64,000 nucleotides of DNA from the NCBI GenBank assembly GCA_019914995.1, contig CM034127.1:434001-498000 (forward strand). The letters are read 5' to 3'. The notes beneath the pieces were generated by a model. That model had not been told where the DNA came from. It ran no database searches and was given only the letters and a program-made list of their open reading frames with translations. The stretch is from Acanthochlamys bracteata (Eukaryota; Streptophyta; Magnoliopsida; Pandanales; Velloziaceae). The position numbers and the translations under genes are program-made. Positions 22,408 through 32,815 of this stretch are shown here, piece after piece (position 1 is the stretch's first letter; each line of letters begins with the position of its first letter).

Positions 22408-24406
22408 CAGTAAGCAACTATGTTATCTAGGACTGGAATCACAAGAGTAGAGAGCAAATTGATCTGGTTGTAGATTGGCATGGAGATGCAACGCTCCGTA
22501 TGAAGTTATGAACCCCTACTAATTTTACTTTTTTAGTCTTTTTAAAATAAGAAAATAGCAACATGTCCCAAAAATAATCTTTTATGTTATCGAAGTTATA
22601 TCAAGCTGGCAGTTGGTAAAATAACTTATTATTAACTTCCATTGTTTATATTATTATACACGAAATGGAAGTTTGACATCTGAGTTAATAGAAGGCATGT
22701 AATTGCATGCAAATCAGAATTGTTTTTAGCTATGTCCACAGTACTGTACATCTAATTCTGAAGGCATTAGTTGAAGGCATTTTTTTAAGCTATAACTAGG
22801 TTGTGCATCAAATTCAGAATTATTAGAATTGTTTGGAGGACACTCAGTAAAGGCTGTGCATCAGTGGTTACAACACGTAATGTGTTAACAACGTGTCGTG
22901 CAAGTGGATGAACAAATTTCCCATTAAAACTTCAAAATTAATTTTGATAATAATAATAATTAAAATTTATAGTTTGTTAATTAAGATAGACTAAATAGTA
23001 AAAATCAAATTTTATAGAATTTTATAAATAATATTTATCTTACATCTAGTAGATAATAAGTCAGACTAGTCAGTTATAGTATAAAAAAAAATTTCACCTA
23101 CAGATTACCATCAAGTAGTCAGCTATCTCTTTGATATTTATACGTGAAATTTTTTGTGAGACGCATGAACAACATTCATGCAAGTGGTACAGCCAGAAAT
23201 AGAGCATATACAGACACAGACAGAGGAATAGTTAGCTGTATTGATACCACGTTCTTACTATTGAGCAAGAAATCAGATAGAGAGGTCGTTGACTTCGCCG
23301 ATATCTCAGCGTACTTCAAAATATTCGTAATTGAATTTTATGAATAATATATTTATCAATATTTTAAATTTATTTTTAATATAAAATATATAAAAAAATT
23401 AAAATAAAATTTTTTTATAAATAAAATGTTTTTAAAAATTTATTTTTAAAACTTATTATAAATATTATATTAATATATAATTTATATTTTATTAAATATT
23501 TTTAATTTTTAATTTGATTTTTTAAATTTATTTTCAAAAAACTTACTTTACCTACTTTTTTATCAAGATAAATACGTCCGAAAGTGAAAAATAGAAAGTA
23601 AAATTTTTTAAAAAATAAATTAAAAATGGAGTTTATTTTTTATGTTTTAATTGATTTTTTAAATGGATTAAAAGTGAATTCAAAAAAAAAAATATATTGA
23701 AACTTAAGTTTCATTTATATAAAACTGAAAATTCGAATTCTTAATTTTATTTATAATTAAAATATAAAAAATTAATGAAACTTCAATTTTAACAGAAAGA
23801 ATTAGAGTTTCACCAACTTAAAACACGCACTCGGACAAAACTATCGGCAAGCTGAAGACTTCACCAAAGCATATGCATACTACATCAGAATTGTTTCAAT
23901 ATGACAGCAAGATATCCATATCAAAATAAAATAGAAATACAACAAAAAAATCAAATTCAAGGATAATAGAGCTGACAAGACAACTCACACAGGATTTTAC
24001 CTGTTAGCTCAAAATCTAGAGCTTCACAGGCACAGAAGAACATAATACAAATCAAACTACAAAGACAGAGACGATTATTTCAATCCAAGTAAGAAGATTT
24101 ATAACGATTCATCCTTCAATCAAGTCATTGAAGAACACAATTTCAGTCTTGATGCTGAACAGTAAGATTGGGAACCAAAACCAGCTCGGCAGCTTCATCA
24201 ACTCGCGGGAAACACAACATCGTCATAGTCAACAAATTCACAACAAAGATTTGAAATCCGACTCAGCTTCAAGCTAGAAATTGAAAGACAAGCTGCTGGG
24301 GTCCACATGGACCACATCACACAAAGAAGCTAACTCGGTTGAAACAAGGGAGGCAGTTATCAAGAGGGAATTTTGAATCCATTCGCCGACGCATTTAGAG
24401 TGTGGG
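22408..24406. other. AT-rich intergenic region with MITE remnants
   Basis: No gene is seen. About 23345-23580 resembles the 31013-31240 Tourist-like element: its right end, ATAAATACGTCC, matches the TAAATACGCCC terminus and the AT-rich core matches. The left terminus was not found. The 67-codon frame at 23144-23347 has no recognisable product. Around 23820-24400 the composition is more balanced, but there is no coding signal. Confidence 0.4.
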
Positions 24407-24670
24407 GCCCGTAATTTTATTTTTTTTCATCAGTTTAAATTTTAAATAATTTATATATTTCAATTACACAAATAATTTAGAATTCTACTTTCATATAAAA
24501 AATTTCAGTTTTAACTTTCTTATTTACACATTTTTTAATATAATTATATATTTTAATTTTCAACATATTTTTAAAATCTATTGAAACATAAATATTGAAC
24601 TCTATTTTTACTTTATTTTTCAAAAAATTCTACTTCTTATTTTTTACTTTTACGAAACTCAATTACGGGC
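24407..24670. repeat. MITE-like element with 10-bp inverted termini
   Basis: The unit starts GCCCGTAATT and ends AATTACGGGC, a perfect 10-bp inverted repeat around a 244-bp AT-rich core with no open frame. No clear target-site duplication was found, so the superfamily is not assigned. Confidence 0.5.
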
Positions 24671-25495
24671 ATTTGAAATATGCATTTAATGATGATGAGA
24701 AGGGTTATTCTAGTCAAGCTAAGAGAATCAAATAATGACTCCACCTAAGGACTGCTGAATTTTTATGAACAATAGCTGTGATAGCTCCAATTAAAATTCT
24801 AATAGGAAGATTTCCAACTGGAAGTCTCCAACAAGCATACAAGCAAAAATATTATAAGAAGAAGAAGAATTGCACAATTGTAGACAACAATTACATGAAG
24901 AAAAATCAAAGAGCAAGCTTATAAGCAAAATAAAAAAAAACAAACCACTGCTGATCAACTTTGAAAACAACTCCTAGCTAGCAGTACTCTTTCGGTGATA
25001 TTTGGAAGTACTTATTAAAAAAAAAAATTTCAGAAAAGAGAGATATTTTAAAAAGTTTTAAAAAATGAGCTATATTTTTTTACTTCAAAAAAATAATAAA
25101 AATAACTAATAAGAAGACTTCATGACGTAGAAGTTTTCTGCACTTTTAAAATTTTTTAAAAAATTTTGTAAAATATTCTAAAAATTTTATTAGAAAATAT
25201 AAAATAAAAAATTGAGAGAGAAAAGCTTCCCTAAATATGCCCTAATCTGCCTTGAATAAACACAAAGGTTGAGAGATTATAGCACTTATAGAGGAGGCTC
25301 GATGGAGTCTGGTGGGTATTTATTTACTTTGTAACAAAGTTATAAATATGCAGATCGACACATGGTAGAGGAGGCGCAGTTGATCACTCATGGAGTAGGA
25401 GTGCAGATCGACACGATGGAGATTGACATCCTGCATGAGATCAATACACGAAAGAAGTGAAGTAATTACGAGTAGATATCGATGGCACACGGCTG

Positions 25496-25714
25496 TGTTG
25501 AACATTTCTAAGTAGATCTAGTCTTTAGGAGATTCAATCTTTTGAATAAGTTTATCAAATCTCTAGGTAGTTGTTAGGATCATAATCTTTTGCTTAAGTT
25601 TGTTTTTGTTCTGCTTTATATAAAGAGCATGTAGTTGACGCAGAAGAGCTGTGAGCAATACATTTCTTTGTTTCTCTGTTTTCTTCTATGTGTTGCACCA
25701 TTAAATTCATTACA
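25496..25714 (+). repeat. 5' LTR of the copia element
   Basis: Starts TGTTGAACATT and ends TTCATTACA, with a TATATAAAGAG promoter-like box about 100 bp from its end. Six substitutions separate it from the 3' LTR over 219 bp, and there are no indels. Confidence 0.95.
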
Positions 25715-25715
25715 G

Positions 25716-25727
25716 TGGTATCCGAGC
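25716..25727 (+). other. Copia primer binding site
   Basis: TGGTATCCGAGC lies one base after the 5' LTR. It differs at one or two positions from the initiator-Met tRNA site TGGTATCAGAGC. Confidence 0.8.
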
Positions 25728-25836
25728 TAGGTTAAAGAGTGAGGAGAGTGAGGGAGCCACTTACATTTGAGTGTTAACATAATATTGCAGTAGCAAGTAT
25801 ACCTCCTACTTTGTGACATTGCAGCAGCAAGTAATT

Positions 25837-28800
25837 ATGGCTTCCGACAATTTCGTGCAACCTGCGATTCCTCGCTTTGATGGTCACTATGATCATTGGA
25901 GCATGTTAATGGAGAACTTTCTTAGATCCAAAGAATATTGGGCTGTTGTTATTTCTGGAGTAGCAGAACTAGCCCATGGAGTTCAATTGACAGATGCACA
26001 GCAAGCAGAATTAGAAGCACCAAAGTTGAAGGATCTCAGGGCTAAAAATTATTTGTTCCAGGCCATTGACAGATCAATTTTGGAGACAATTTTTTGCAAA
26101 GATACATCTAAAGATATTTGAGATTCCATGAAGAAGAAGTATCAAGGATCAGCAAGGGCGAGGAGGCAGCAACTTCAAGCATTTCGTTCGGAGTTTGAAT
26201 TGCTTCGGATGAAATAGGGAGAATCTGTGACAGATTATTTCTGTTGAACGATGGCAATCGTCAACAAAATGCGGATCCATGGCGACAAGACAGAGGACGT
26301 AATCATTATTGAGAAGATTCTTCGATCTATGACACCAAAATTTAATTTAATTGTCTGTGCTATAGAAGAATCTAAAGATATAGATGAACTTTCACTTGAC
26401 GAATTACAAAGTTCTTTGATGATACATGAGCAGAAAATTAATCAGCAAGAGAAAGAGGAGCAAGCATTGAAGGTCTCAACAGAAAGTCGTTCTTCGCCAA
26501 CAAATAGAGGAAGAGGCAGAGGAGGCAGACAAATGGAGATCGTAAAAATCAACAGCAAGATAATCATTCTCATAATTTTCAAAGAAGAGGAAGAGGACAA
26601 GGAGGCCACCACTCTACTAGACCAAAGTCAGCAGACATGTCTAATGTTGAATGCTACAGATGCCATAGGTATGGTCATTATAAATCAGAATGTTGGACTA
26701 ACTTATCTAACAGGCATGGTGAAAAATCAAATTTTGCAGAGAAGGAAGAAGAAATATCTTTATTGATGGCTTATCAGGCGAAAGAAGAAACCAACAAGAA
26801 TTTGTGGTATTTAGACACAGGTTGCAGCAACCATATGTGTGGAGATAAGTCTACATTCTCTATATTAGATGAATCTTTCCGTGACGATGTGAAGTTTGGG
26901 GACAATTCTAAAATCTCTGTGATGGGAAGAGAAAGAATAACCATCCAAACCAAAGAAAATTCTATTCAAACTATTTCTAATGTCCTTTTTGTTCCAGATT
27001 TGAAGACTAACTTATTAAGCGTGGGACAGTTGCAAGAAAAGGGATACGAAATCTCTATCAAAGATGGAGTATGTCAAATTCGAGATGCAAAGTTGGGCTT
27101 AATTGCTCAAGTCAATATGACGGCAAACCGATTATTTCCACTTCATCTCCATAATACTACTCATTCTTGCTTCTCAACAAAGTTGAAAGATTTGGCATGG
27201 CTATGGCATTTTCGCTATGGTCACCTTAGCTTTGGTGGTTTGAAGACTTTACAACAGAAAAATATGGTGACAGGTCTTCTGAAATTTGATTATCCTTCAG
27301 ATATCTGTGAAGAATGTGTTGTTAGCAAACAACATCGTAACCTTTTTCCAAAAGGAAAATCATGGAGAGCAAAGAAAGTGTTGGAACTTATGCATTTTGA
27401 TATTTGCGGGCCAATAAATCCAACTTCGAATGGAGGTAAAAGGTATTTCATTACCTTTATTGATGATTATAGTAGAAAAACATAGGTTTATTTTCTACAG
27501 GAGAAATCTGAAGCTTTTATAGCTTTCAAAAGTTATAAAATACTTGTCGAGAAAGAAGCTGGCAGCTCAATACAAATATTACGCACTGATCGTGGTGGAG
27601 AGTATAACTCACATCAATTTTCAAATTTTTGTGAGACACATGGCATCAAAAGACAACTCACAGCAGCTTATACTCCTCAACAAAACGGTGTGTGTGAGAG
27701 AAAAAATCGCACAATTCTGAACATGGTAAGAAGTCTTTTGACAGAAAGTGGTGTTCCAAAAAATTTTTGGCCCGAGGCAGTCAACTAGAGCATTTATATT
27801 TTAAACAAAAGTCCTACATTTGCTGTTCAAAATATAACACCTGAGGAAGCATGGAGCAGACGAAGACCAAGTGTAGATCATTTCAAAATTTTTGGATGTA
27901 TTGCCTATGCTCGTATTCCATATCAGAAGAGACAAAAGCTAGATGACAACGGAGAAAAATGCATTTTTCTTGGTGTTAGTGATCAATCAAAAGCTTATAA
28001 GCTATATAATCCTAACACTACGAAAATTGTTACCAGCCGCGATGTTGTTTTTGATGAAGAAAGCTTCTGGTCATGGAACAATGATGCTGTTAAACAACAA
28101 ATTCCTACTGATTTTGATGGAGATAATGAAGATGAGAGACACCAGCCAGTGGAGAATGTTCAACAACCAGTTACTCAAGTTAACGATGGACGAGAACAAC
28201 GTGTCAGAAGAAGACCTGCATGGATGACTGATTATGAGGTAATTGGAGTTAATCAATCTGATGATCCACTTACCTATTTTGCTTTATTTTCAGATTGTGA
28301 TCCTACAGTCTTTGAAGATGCTGTTAAAGAATCAAAATGGAGAAAAGCTATGGATGATGAAATTGCAGCCATTGAAAAGAACAACACTTGGGAGCTGATT
28401 GATCTTCCAATAGGACACAAAACAATCGGTGTCAAATGGGTGTACAAGACAAAATTTAAGGAAAATGGCGAGGTTGAAAAATACAAGGCACGTCTAGTAG
28501 CTAAAGGCTATAAGCAAAAGTTTGGTGTTGACTATAAAGAAGTTTTTGCTCCTGTTGCAAGACATGATACAATCAGAATGGTGATAGCATTGGTAGCTCA
28601 AAACTCATGGCCTATTTTTCAGTTGGATGTGAAGTCAGCATTTTTGCATGGTGATCTACAAGAACAGGTATTTATCGATCAACCTCCTGGTTATGTGAAG
28701 TTAGGAAATGAGCATAAAGTGTATAAATTGAAAAAGGCACTTTATGGACTAAAACAAGCTCCGAGAGCTTGGTATAGTCGTATAGATGCTTATTTTTCAA

Positions 28801-29843
28801 AGGAGGGATTTCAAAAATGCTCTTATGAACATACACTTTTTACAAAATTTGGAGATAGAGGAAAAATGCTCATAGTTTGTCTATACGTCGATGATTTGAT
28901 TTATACTAGAAATAATAAGGCCATGCTTGAAATTTTCAAAAAGTCCATGATGGTTGAATTTGACATGTCAGACCTTGGATTGATGCATTACTTTCTTGGT
29001 ATAGAAGTGGTGCAATCTTCTGCTGATATTTTTATTTTCTCAAAAAAAGATATGTGGAAGAAATTTTAGACAGATTTCAAATGAAGGATCGTAATCCTGT
29101 TTGCACTCCTACTGAAATGGGTATGAAGCTTACTAGAGATCCAGAAGGAAAAAAGGTTGACAGCACTCTTTACAAGCAAATTGTGGGAAGCTTGATGTAT
29201 TTGATTGCAACAAGACCCGATATAATGCATGCTGTAAGTCTCATTAGTAGGTACATGGAGTGTCCAAAAGACATTCATCTCTTAGCTGCAAAAAGAATTT
29301 TGAGGTATTTTGAAAGGTACTACCAGTTATGGATTAGTTTACAAGAAGAGTAAAAAATCAGAGTTATTTAGCTTTACAGACAGTGATTATGCTAGAGACA
29401 TTGATGATAGAAAGAGCACATCCGGCTATGTTTTTATGATGGGTTCAGGAGCAATTTCATGGTCATCAAGGAAGCAACCAATTGTAACTCTATCAACTAC
29501 TGAAGCTGAGTTCATAGCAGCAACATCGTGTGCCTGTCAAGCAGTTTGGTTGCGAAGAATTCTTAAAGAACTTCACTTCAAACAAGAAGGGCCTACTCCT
29601 ATTTATTGTGACAACAGTTCAGCAATAAAGCTCTCTAAAAATCCTGTTTTATATGGAAGAAGCAAACATATTGATGTAAAATATCATTTTTTACGTGATC
29701 TATCAAAAGATGAAACTATCAATCTCATCTATTGCAGGAGTGAAGATCAAGTTGCTGATATTTTTACAAAACCTCTTAAATTAAGCATATTTCAGAAGCT
29801 TAGGAAACTACTTGGAGTTTGCTCTCTGGAAAGTCCAACTTAA
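25837..29843 (+). pseudogene. Copia gag-pol polyprotein, broken
   Basis: The frame opens at ATG 25837 (MASDNFVQPAIPRFDGHYDH), a gag of the UBN2/DUF4219 type. A CCHC knuckle CYRCHRYGHYKSEC follows near 26650, then protease (WYLDTGCSNHM), integrase (HFRYGHL, FDICGP, RTDRGGEY, QNGVCERKN), RT with CLYVDDLIYT near 28880, and RNase H with VADIFTKPL at the end. In-frame stops lie at 26119, 26215, 26245, 27483 and 27786. Frameshifts lie at about 26530-26640, about 29045 (beside an A7 run) and about 29310, and the last two cancel. The DDE residues and YVDD are intact as codons. The protein is not producible. Confidence 0.92.
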
Positions 29844-29900
29844 GGAAGGTTGCATTGCCAAACTAATGTTTCTTTTAAACTTTCAGTTTAAGGGAGGGAT

Positions 29901-30119
29901 TGTTGAACATTTCTAAGTAGATCTAGTCTTTAGGAGATTCAATCTTTTGAATAAGTTTACCAAATCTCTAGCTGGTTGTTAGGATCCTAATCTTTTGCTT
30001 AAGTTTGTTTTTGTTCTGCTCTATATAAAGAGCATGTAGTTGACGCAGAAGAGCCGTGAGCAATACATTTCTTTGTTTCTCTGTTTTCTTCTATGTGTTG
30101 CACCATTAAATTCATTACA
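29901..30119 (+). repeat. 3' LTR of the copia element
   Basis: Same length and ends as the 5' LTR. It is preceded directly by a polypurine tract, AAGGGAGGGA (29890-29899). The GGCTG target duplication follows. Confidence 0.95.
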
Positions 30120-30265
30120 GGCTGAAGTAATCGCACGCGTGGAAGTAGGAAGAAAGAGATTGTGTGCTCGGTAGGATATCACTGATCGAACTGTAGGATG
30201 GAAAGATCGGCTCCATGAAGAATAAATCGCTAATTTGATACTACATCAAATTAAAAAATAATTAG

Positions 30266-30540
30266 AGAGCATTTGGGAATAATTTTGAAATAAAATTTTT
30301 CTAAGATGAAAAATATTTTTATTATTTTTTAAAAATAAACTCTACTTTTTTACTTCCAAAAAATAATAAAATTATAAAATAATAAAATTATGCAATAAAA
30401 AGATCTCATTATGTAAAATTTTTTTATATTTTCTAAATTTTTAAATAAATTTTTTAAATATTTATAAAAAATGTATTGATAAACATAAAATAGAAAATTA
30501 AAAATATATTTTTTGTGGTAAGTAATGCCAAACGCTTCCT
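30266..30540. repeat. AT-rich MITE, hAT-like
   Basis: This 275-bp AT-rich unit has imperfect inverted ends, AGAGCATTTGG on the left and CCAAACGCTTCCT on the right. It is flanked by ATAATTAG and AAAATTAG, a 7/8 match in the 8-bp size used by hAT elements. Its core recurs in diverged form at 25010-25210, 31250-31520 and 55575-55805. Confidence 0.5.
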
Positions 30541-31009
30541 AAAATTAGAAGAGACATGATTTGATTTTTTTATGAAAACAAAAACAATTATTTATGGACT
30601 TTTCGATTATAATTAAAAAAAGAAAGGTTATAAAAGATGTTTTATATATATATATAAACAAATAAAAAAACAACCTAAAATAAAAAAACAAATAAAATGT
30701 TATATATATATATACTTAAAAACATAAAGATGGTTAAAATTGTTTCTAATAAAGTCAGATGCTAGTTATGTTATTTAAAAAACAATGAAAGAACATTTTC
30801 GCCATTTAGAGTGCAAGCGATATGACAAGCTAATAGTATAAATTTCAAGTTTAAACTAAGATAGGAATTTATAGGATGACTTTGCTTACATCTGAATCAT
30901 AAGGCAAATAGAAAATTATAATTCACTTTTGTTCCATGACTTATAAATGGCAATCTACGAAGTTGACCGAGACAAGCTCAAAAATTTGGCAAAGTACAGC
31001 CGTACCCAC
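30541..31009. other. AT-rich spacer with TA microsatellites
   Basis: No gene is seen. Two (TA)n runs lie near 30645 and 30700. Confidence 0.5.
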
Positions 31010-31012
31010 TTA

Positions 31013-31240
31013 GGGCGTGTTTACGTATTCCATAAACTCATTTTTTTTAAACTTACTTACATCATAAAATATATTACAAAAATTAAAATAAATTATTTTT
31101 ATTAAAAATTTAATTTAAAAACTTACTTATAATATAAAATAATTATAAAATTTTATTTTTTATTAAATATTTTTAATTTTTAATTTTATTTTTTAAATTC
31201 ACTTCCAAAAAAGTGAGTTTATCATCTAGTAAATACGCCC
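31013..31240. repeat. Tourist-like MITE (PIF/Harbinger), TTA duplication
   Basis: The 228-bp unit starts GGGCGTGTTTACGTATTCC and ends in ...AGTAAATACGCCC, giving imperfect inverted termini of about 28 bp. It is flanked by TTA on both sides (31010-31012 and 31241-31243), the TWA target duplication typical of PIF/Harbinger MITEs. It has no coding capacity. Confidence 0.75.
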
Positions 31241-31243
31241 TTA

Positions 31244-32519
31244 GGATGCGTTATAGGTTTGGAAGTGCTATTGAGTGGACGTTTGAGAGTGCTTATAAAA
31301 TAAAAAATTTTTAAAATAGAAAATACTTTTTTTTTTGAAAAAAAAATTTATTTTTATTTTAAAAAAATAATAAAAATATATAATAAAAAAATTTTATTAC
31401 GTAGAATTTTTTTATATTTTCTAAATTTTTAAATAAATTTTTTAGATATTTATAAAATATGTAGTGAAATGTGAAATAGAAAATTAAAGAACACCGTTGA
31501 TAAAACGCTCAACTAAACAGGCTCTCAGAGCCTAATAGGTAATGCATCTCCAAGTAGAGCAAAACCAACCCTTTTTAGTGTGTGTTTTCTCTATTTAGAA
31601 ATAAATTACTGAAAAATAAGTTTTAAAATGAATACTATGAATAGTATTTGTTGGAGTTGAACTTAATTTTTATATTTTTTTTAAGGAAAAAGTAAATTGG
31701 TTATAATTTTTTGTATTTTTTATGTAGCTATAAATGAGTTAAAAATAATTTTTAATTAAGAAAATAAATTATGAAGGTGAAAAGAATTCTTTAGTCTTTA
31801 GTCTGCTGAAGGGGTCAATCTGCAGATCATAAACAAGTATCCCTTCAAGCATGTAGTACAGAAATATTAACCTTTTCCTGTTAACACTAAGAAAGATTTT
31901 AATTTTTTCTTAGGCCTATATAGTCAAAAAGAATTCATGCCATAATGGCTGCAGATAGATGACGCATACCTATGATGTCTGAAAGAGCCATTCAAAATTC
32001 AATGTGTGTTCCTTGAAGCTTGTTCCTATTTTTGTTAGTGATCATAGGTTCTCTGGAAGAACATATCAATTTTACATCATTCTATTGCAAGTTTGTGTTC
32101 ATAACGATCTGTTTTCATTTTCTTCAGACAGTTTTGCAATTTTCTGTATTCACTATTCACCATTCACCATTCATAATGGTAAAATTTGTATGCTACAATA
32201 ATTTCATTTGATGCACGCGGGCGATGGAATAGGATCCACCAACATGCAGAATGTTTTCATTCTATGCTACAACATTTCACTAGCGGAGGAGGGAAGTATT
32301 TAATTCCGAACGTGAGACGTGCAGAAACAAGTTGGCGGAGAGCAGGCAAACCTGCCTATAAATTAATTCCGAACCTGAGACAGAGAACCATTGCAGATTT
32401 GTTCTCATGAAGAGAACTGCAACTGGATCTCCTCAATTCCAAAGCATATTCTGTGGAGAGTTGACCTATTAGTTTCTGACTTTTATGATTTTCCGATGCT
32501 TTCCCAGGTGGTAATGAAA
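31244..32519. other. Intergenic region upstream of CNL copy 3
   Basis: About 31250-31520 is another AT-rich MITE-like unit. The rest has no gene that I can support. The short frames at 32004-32211 show no recognisable product. The phrase TTAATTCCGAAC(G/C)TGAGAC occurs twice, near 32300 and 32362. Confidence 0.4.
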
Positions 32520-32687
32520 TATTAAGTATCTGTTTCGATTCTAGATAGCGGTGGGGAGTAAAGAGGAACGTGAAGTATTTCTTATCTGTTTAGATTATAG
32601 ATAGCGGTGGGGAGTAAAGAGGAACGTGAAATATTTCTCATGTATTTGGATTATAGTTGGTGGTGGGGATTACAGAAGAACGTGAAG
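32520..32687 (+). repeat. Three tandem copies of a 56-bp repeat in the CNL copy 3 upstream region
   Basis: Units are 32520-32575, 32576-32631 and 32632-32687. Each contains GGTGGGGAGT or a variant and GAACGTGAAR, and the array ends in a partial fourth unit (TATTTCTCC). The array lies 129 bp upstream of the ATG of copy 3. It is not present in the equivalent place upstream of copy 4. Confidence 0.85.
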
Positions 32688-32815
32688 TATTTCTCCATGG
32701 AGACTTCCATCTCAAATATAAGATCGTGAGACTCTATATACTAATCTACCACCAGCATTTGCTTTCAATTCTAGCTCTACTCTTGTGTTTCCAGCTCTAT
32801 CTTAATTGCTCACTG

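Larger units (their letters stand above)
25496..30119 (+). mobile_element. Ty1/copia LTR retrotransposon, full length, inactivated
   Basis: The 4624-bp element has 219-bp LTRs (25496-25714 and 29901-30119), a PBS, a polypurine tract and one gag-pol region. It is flanked by perfect 5-bp repeats GGCTG (25491-25495 and 30120-30124). The domain order PR-INT-RT-RNase H marks it as copia. Five in-frame stops and three frameshifts break the polyprotein. Short LTRs suit Ale/Retrofit-type lineages, but this was not tested. It sits between the head-to-head CNL copies 2 and 3. Confidence 0.95.

Noticed and set aside
23144-23347. 67-codon frame between CNL copy 2 and the MITE remnant
   Set aside because: No domain, no supporting context and AT-rich surroundings.
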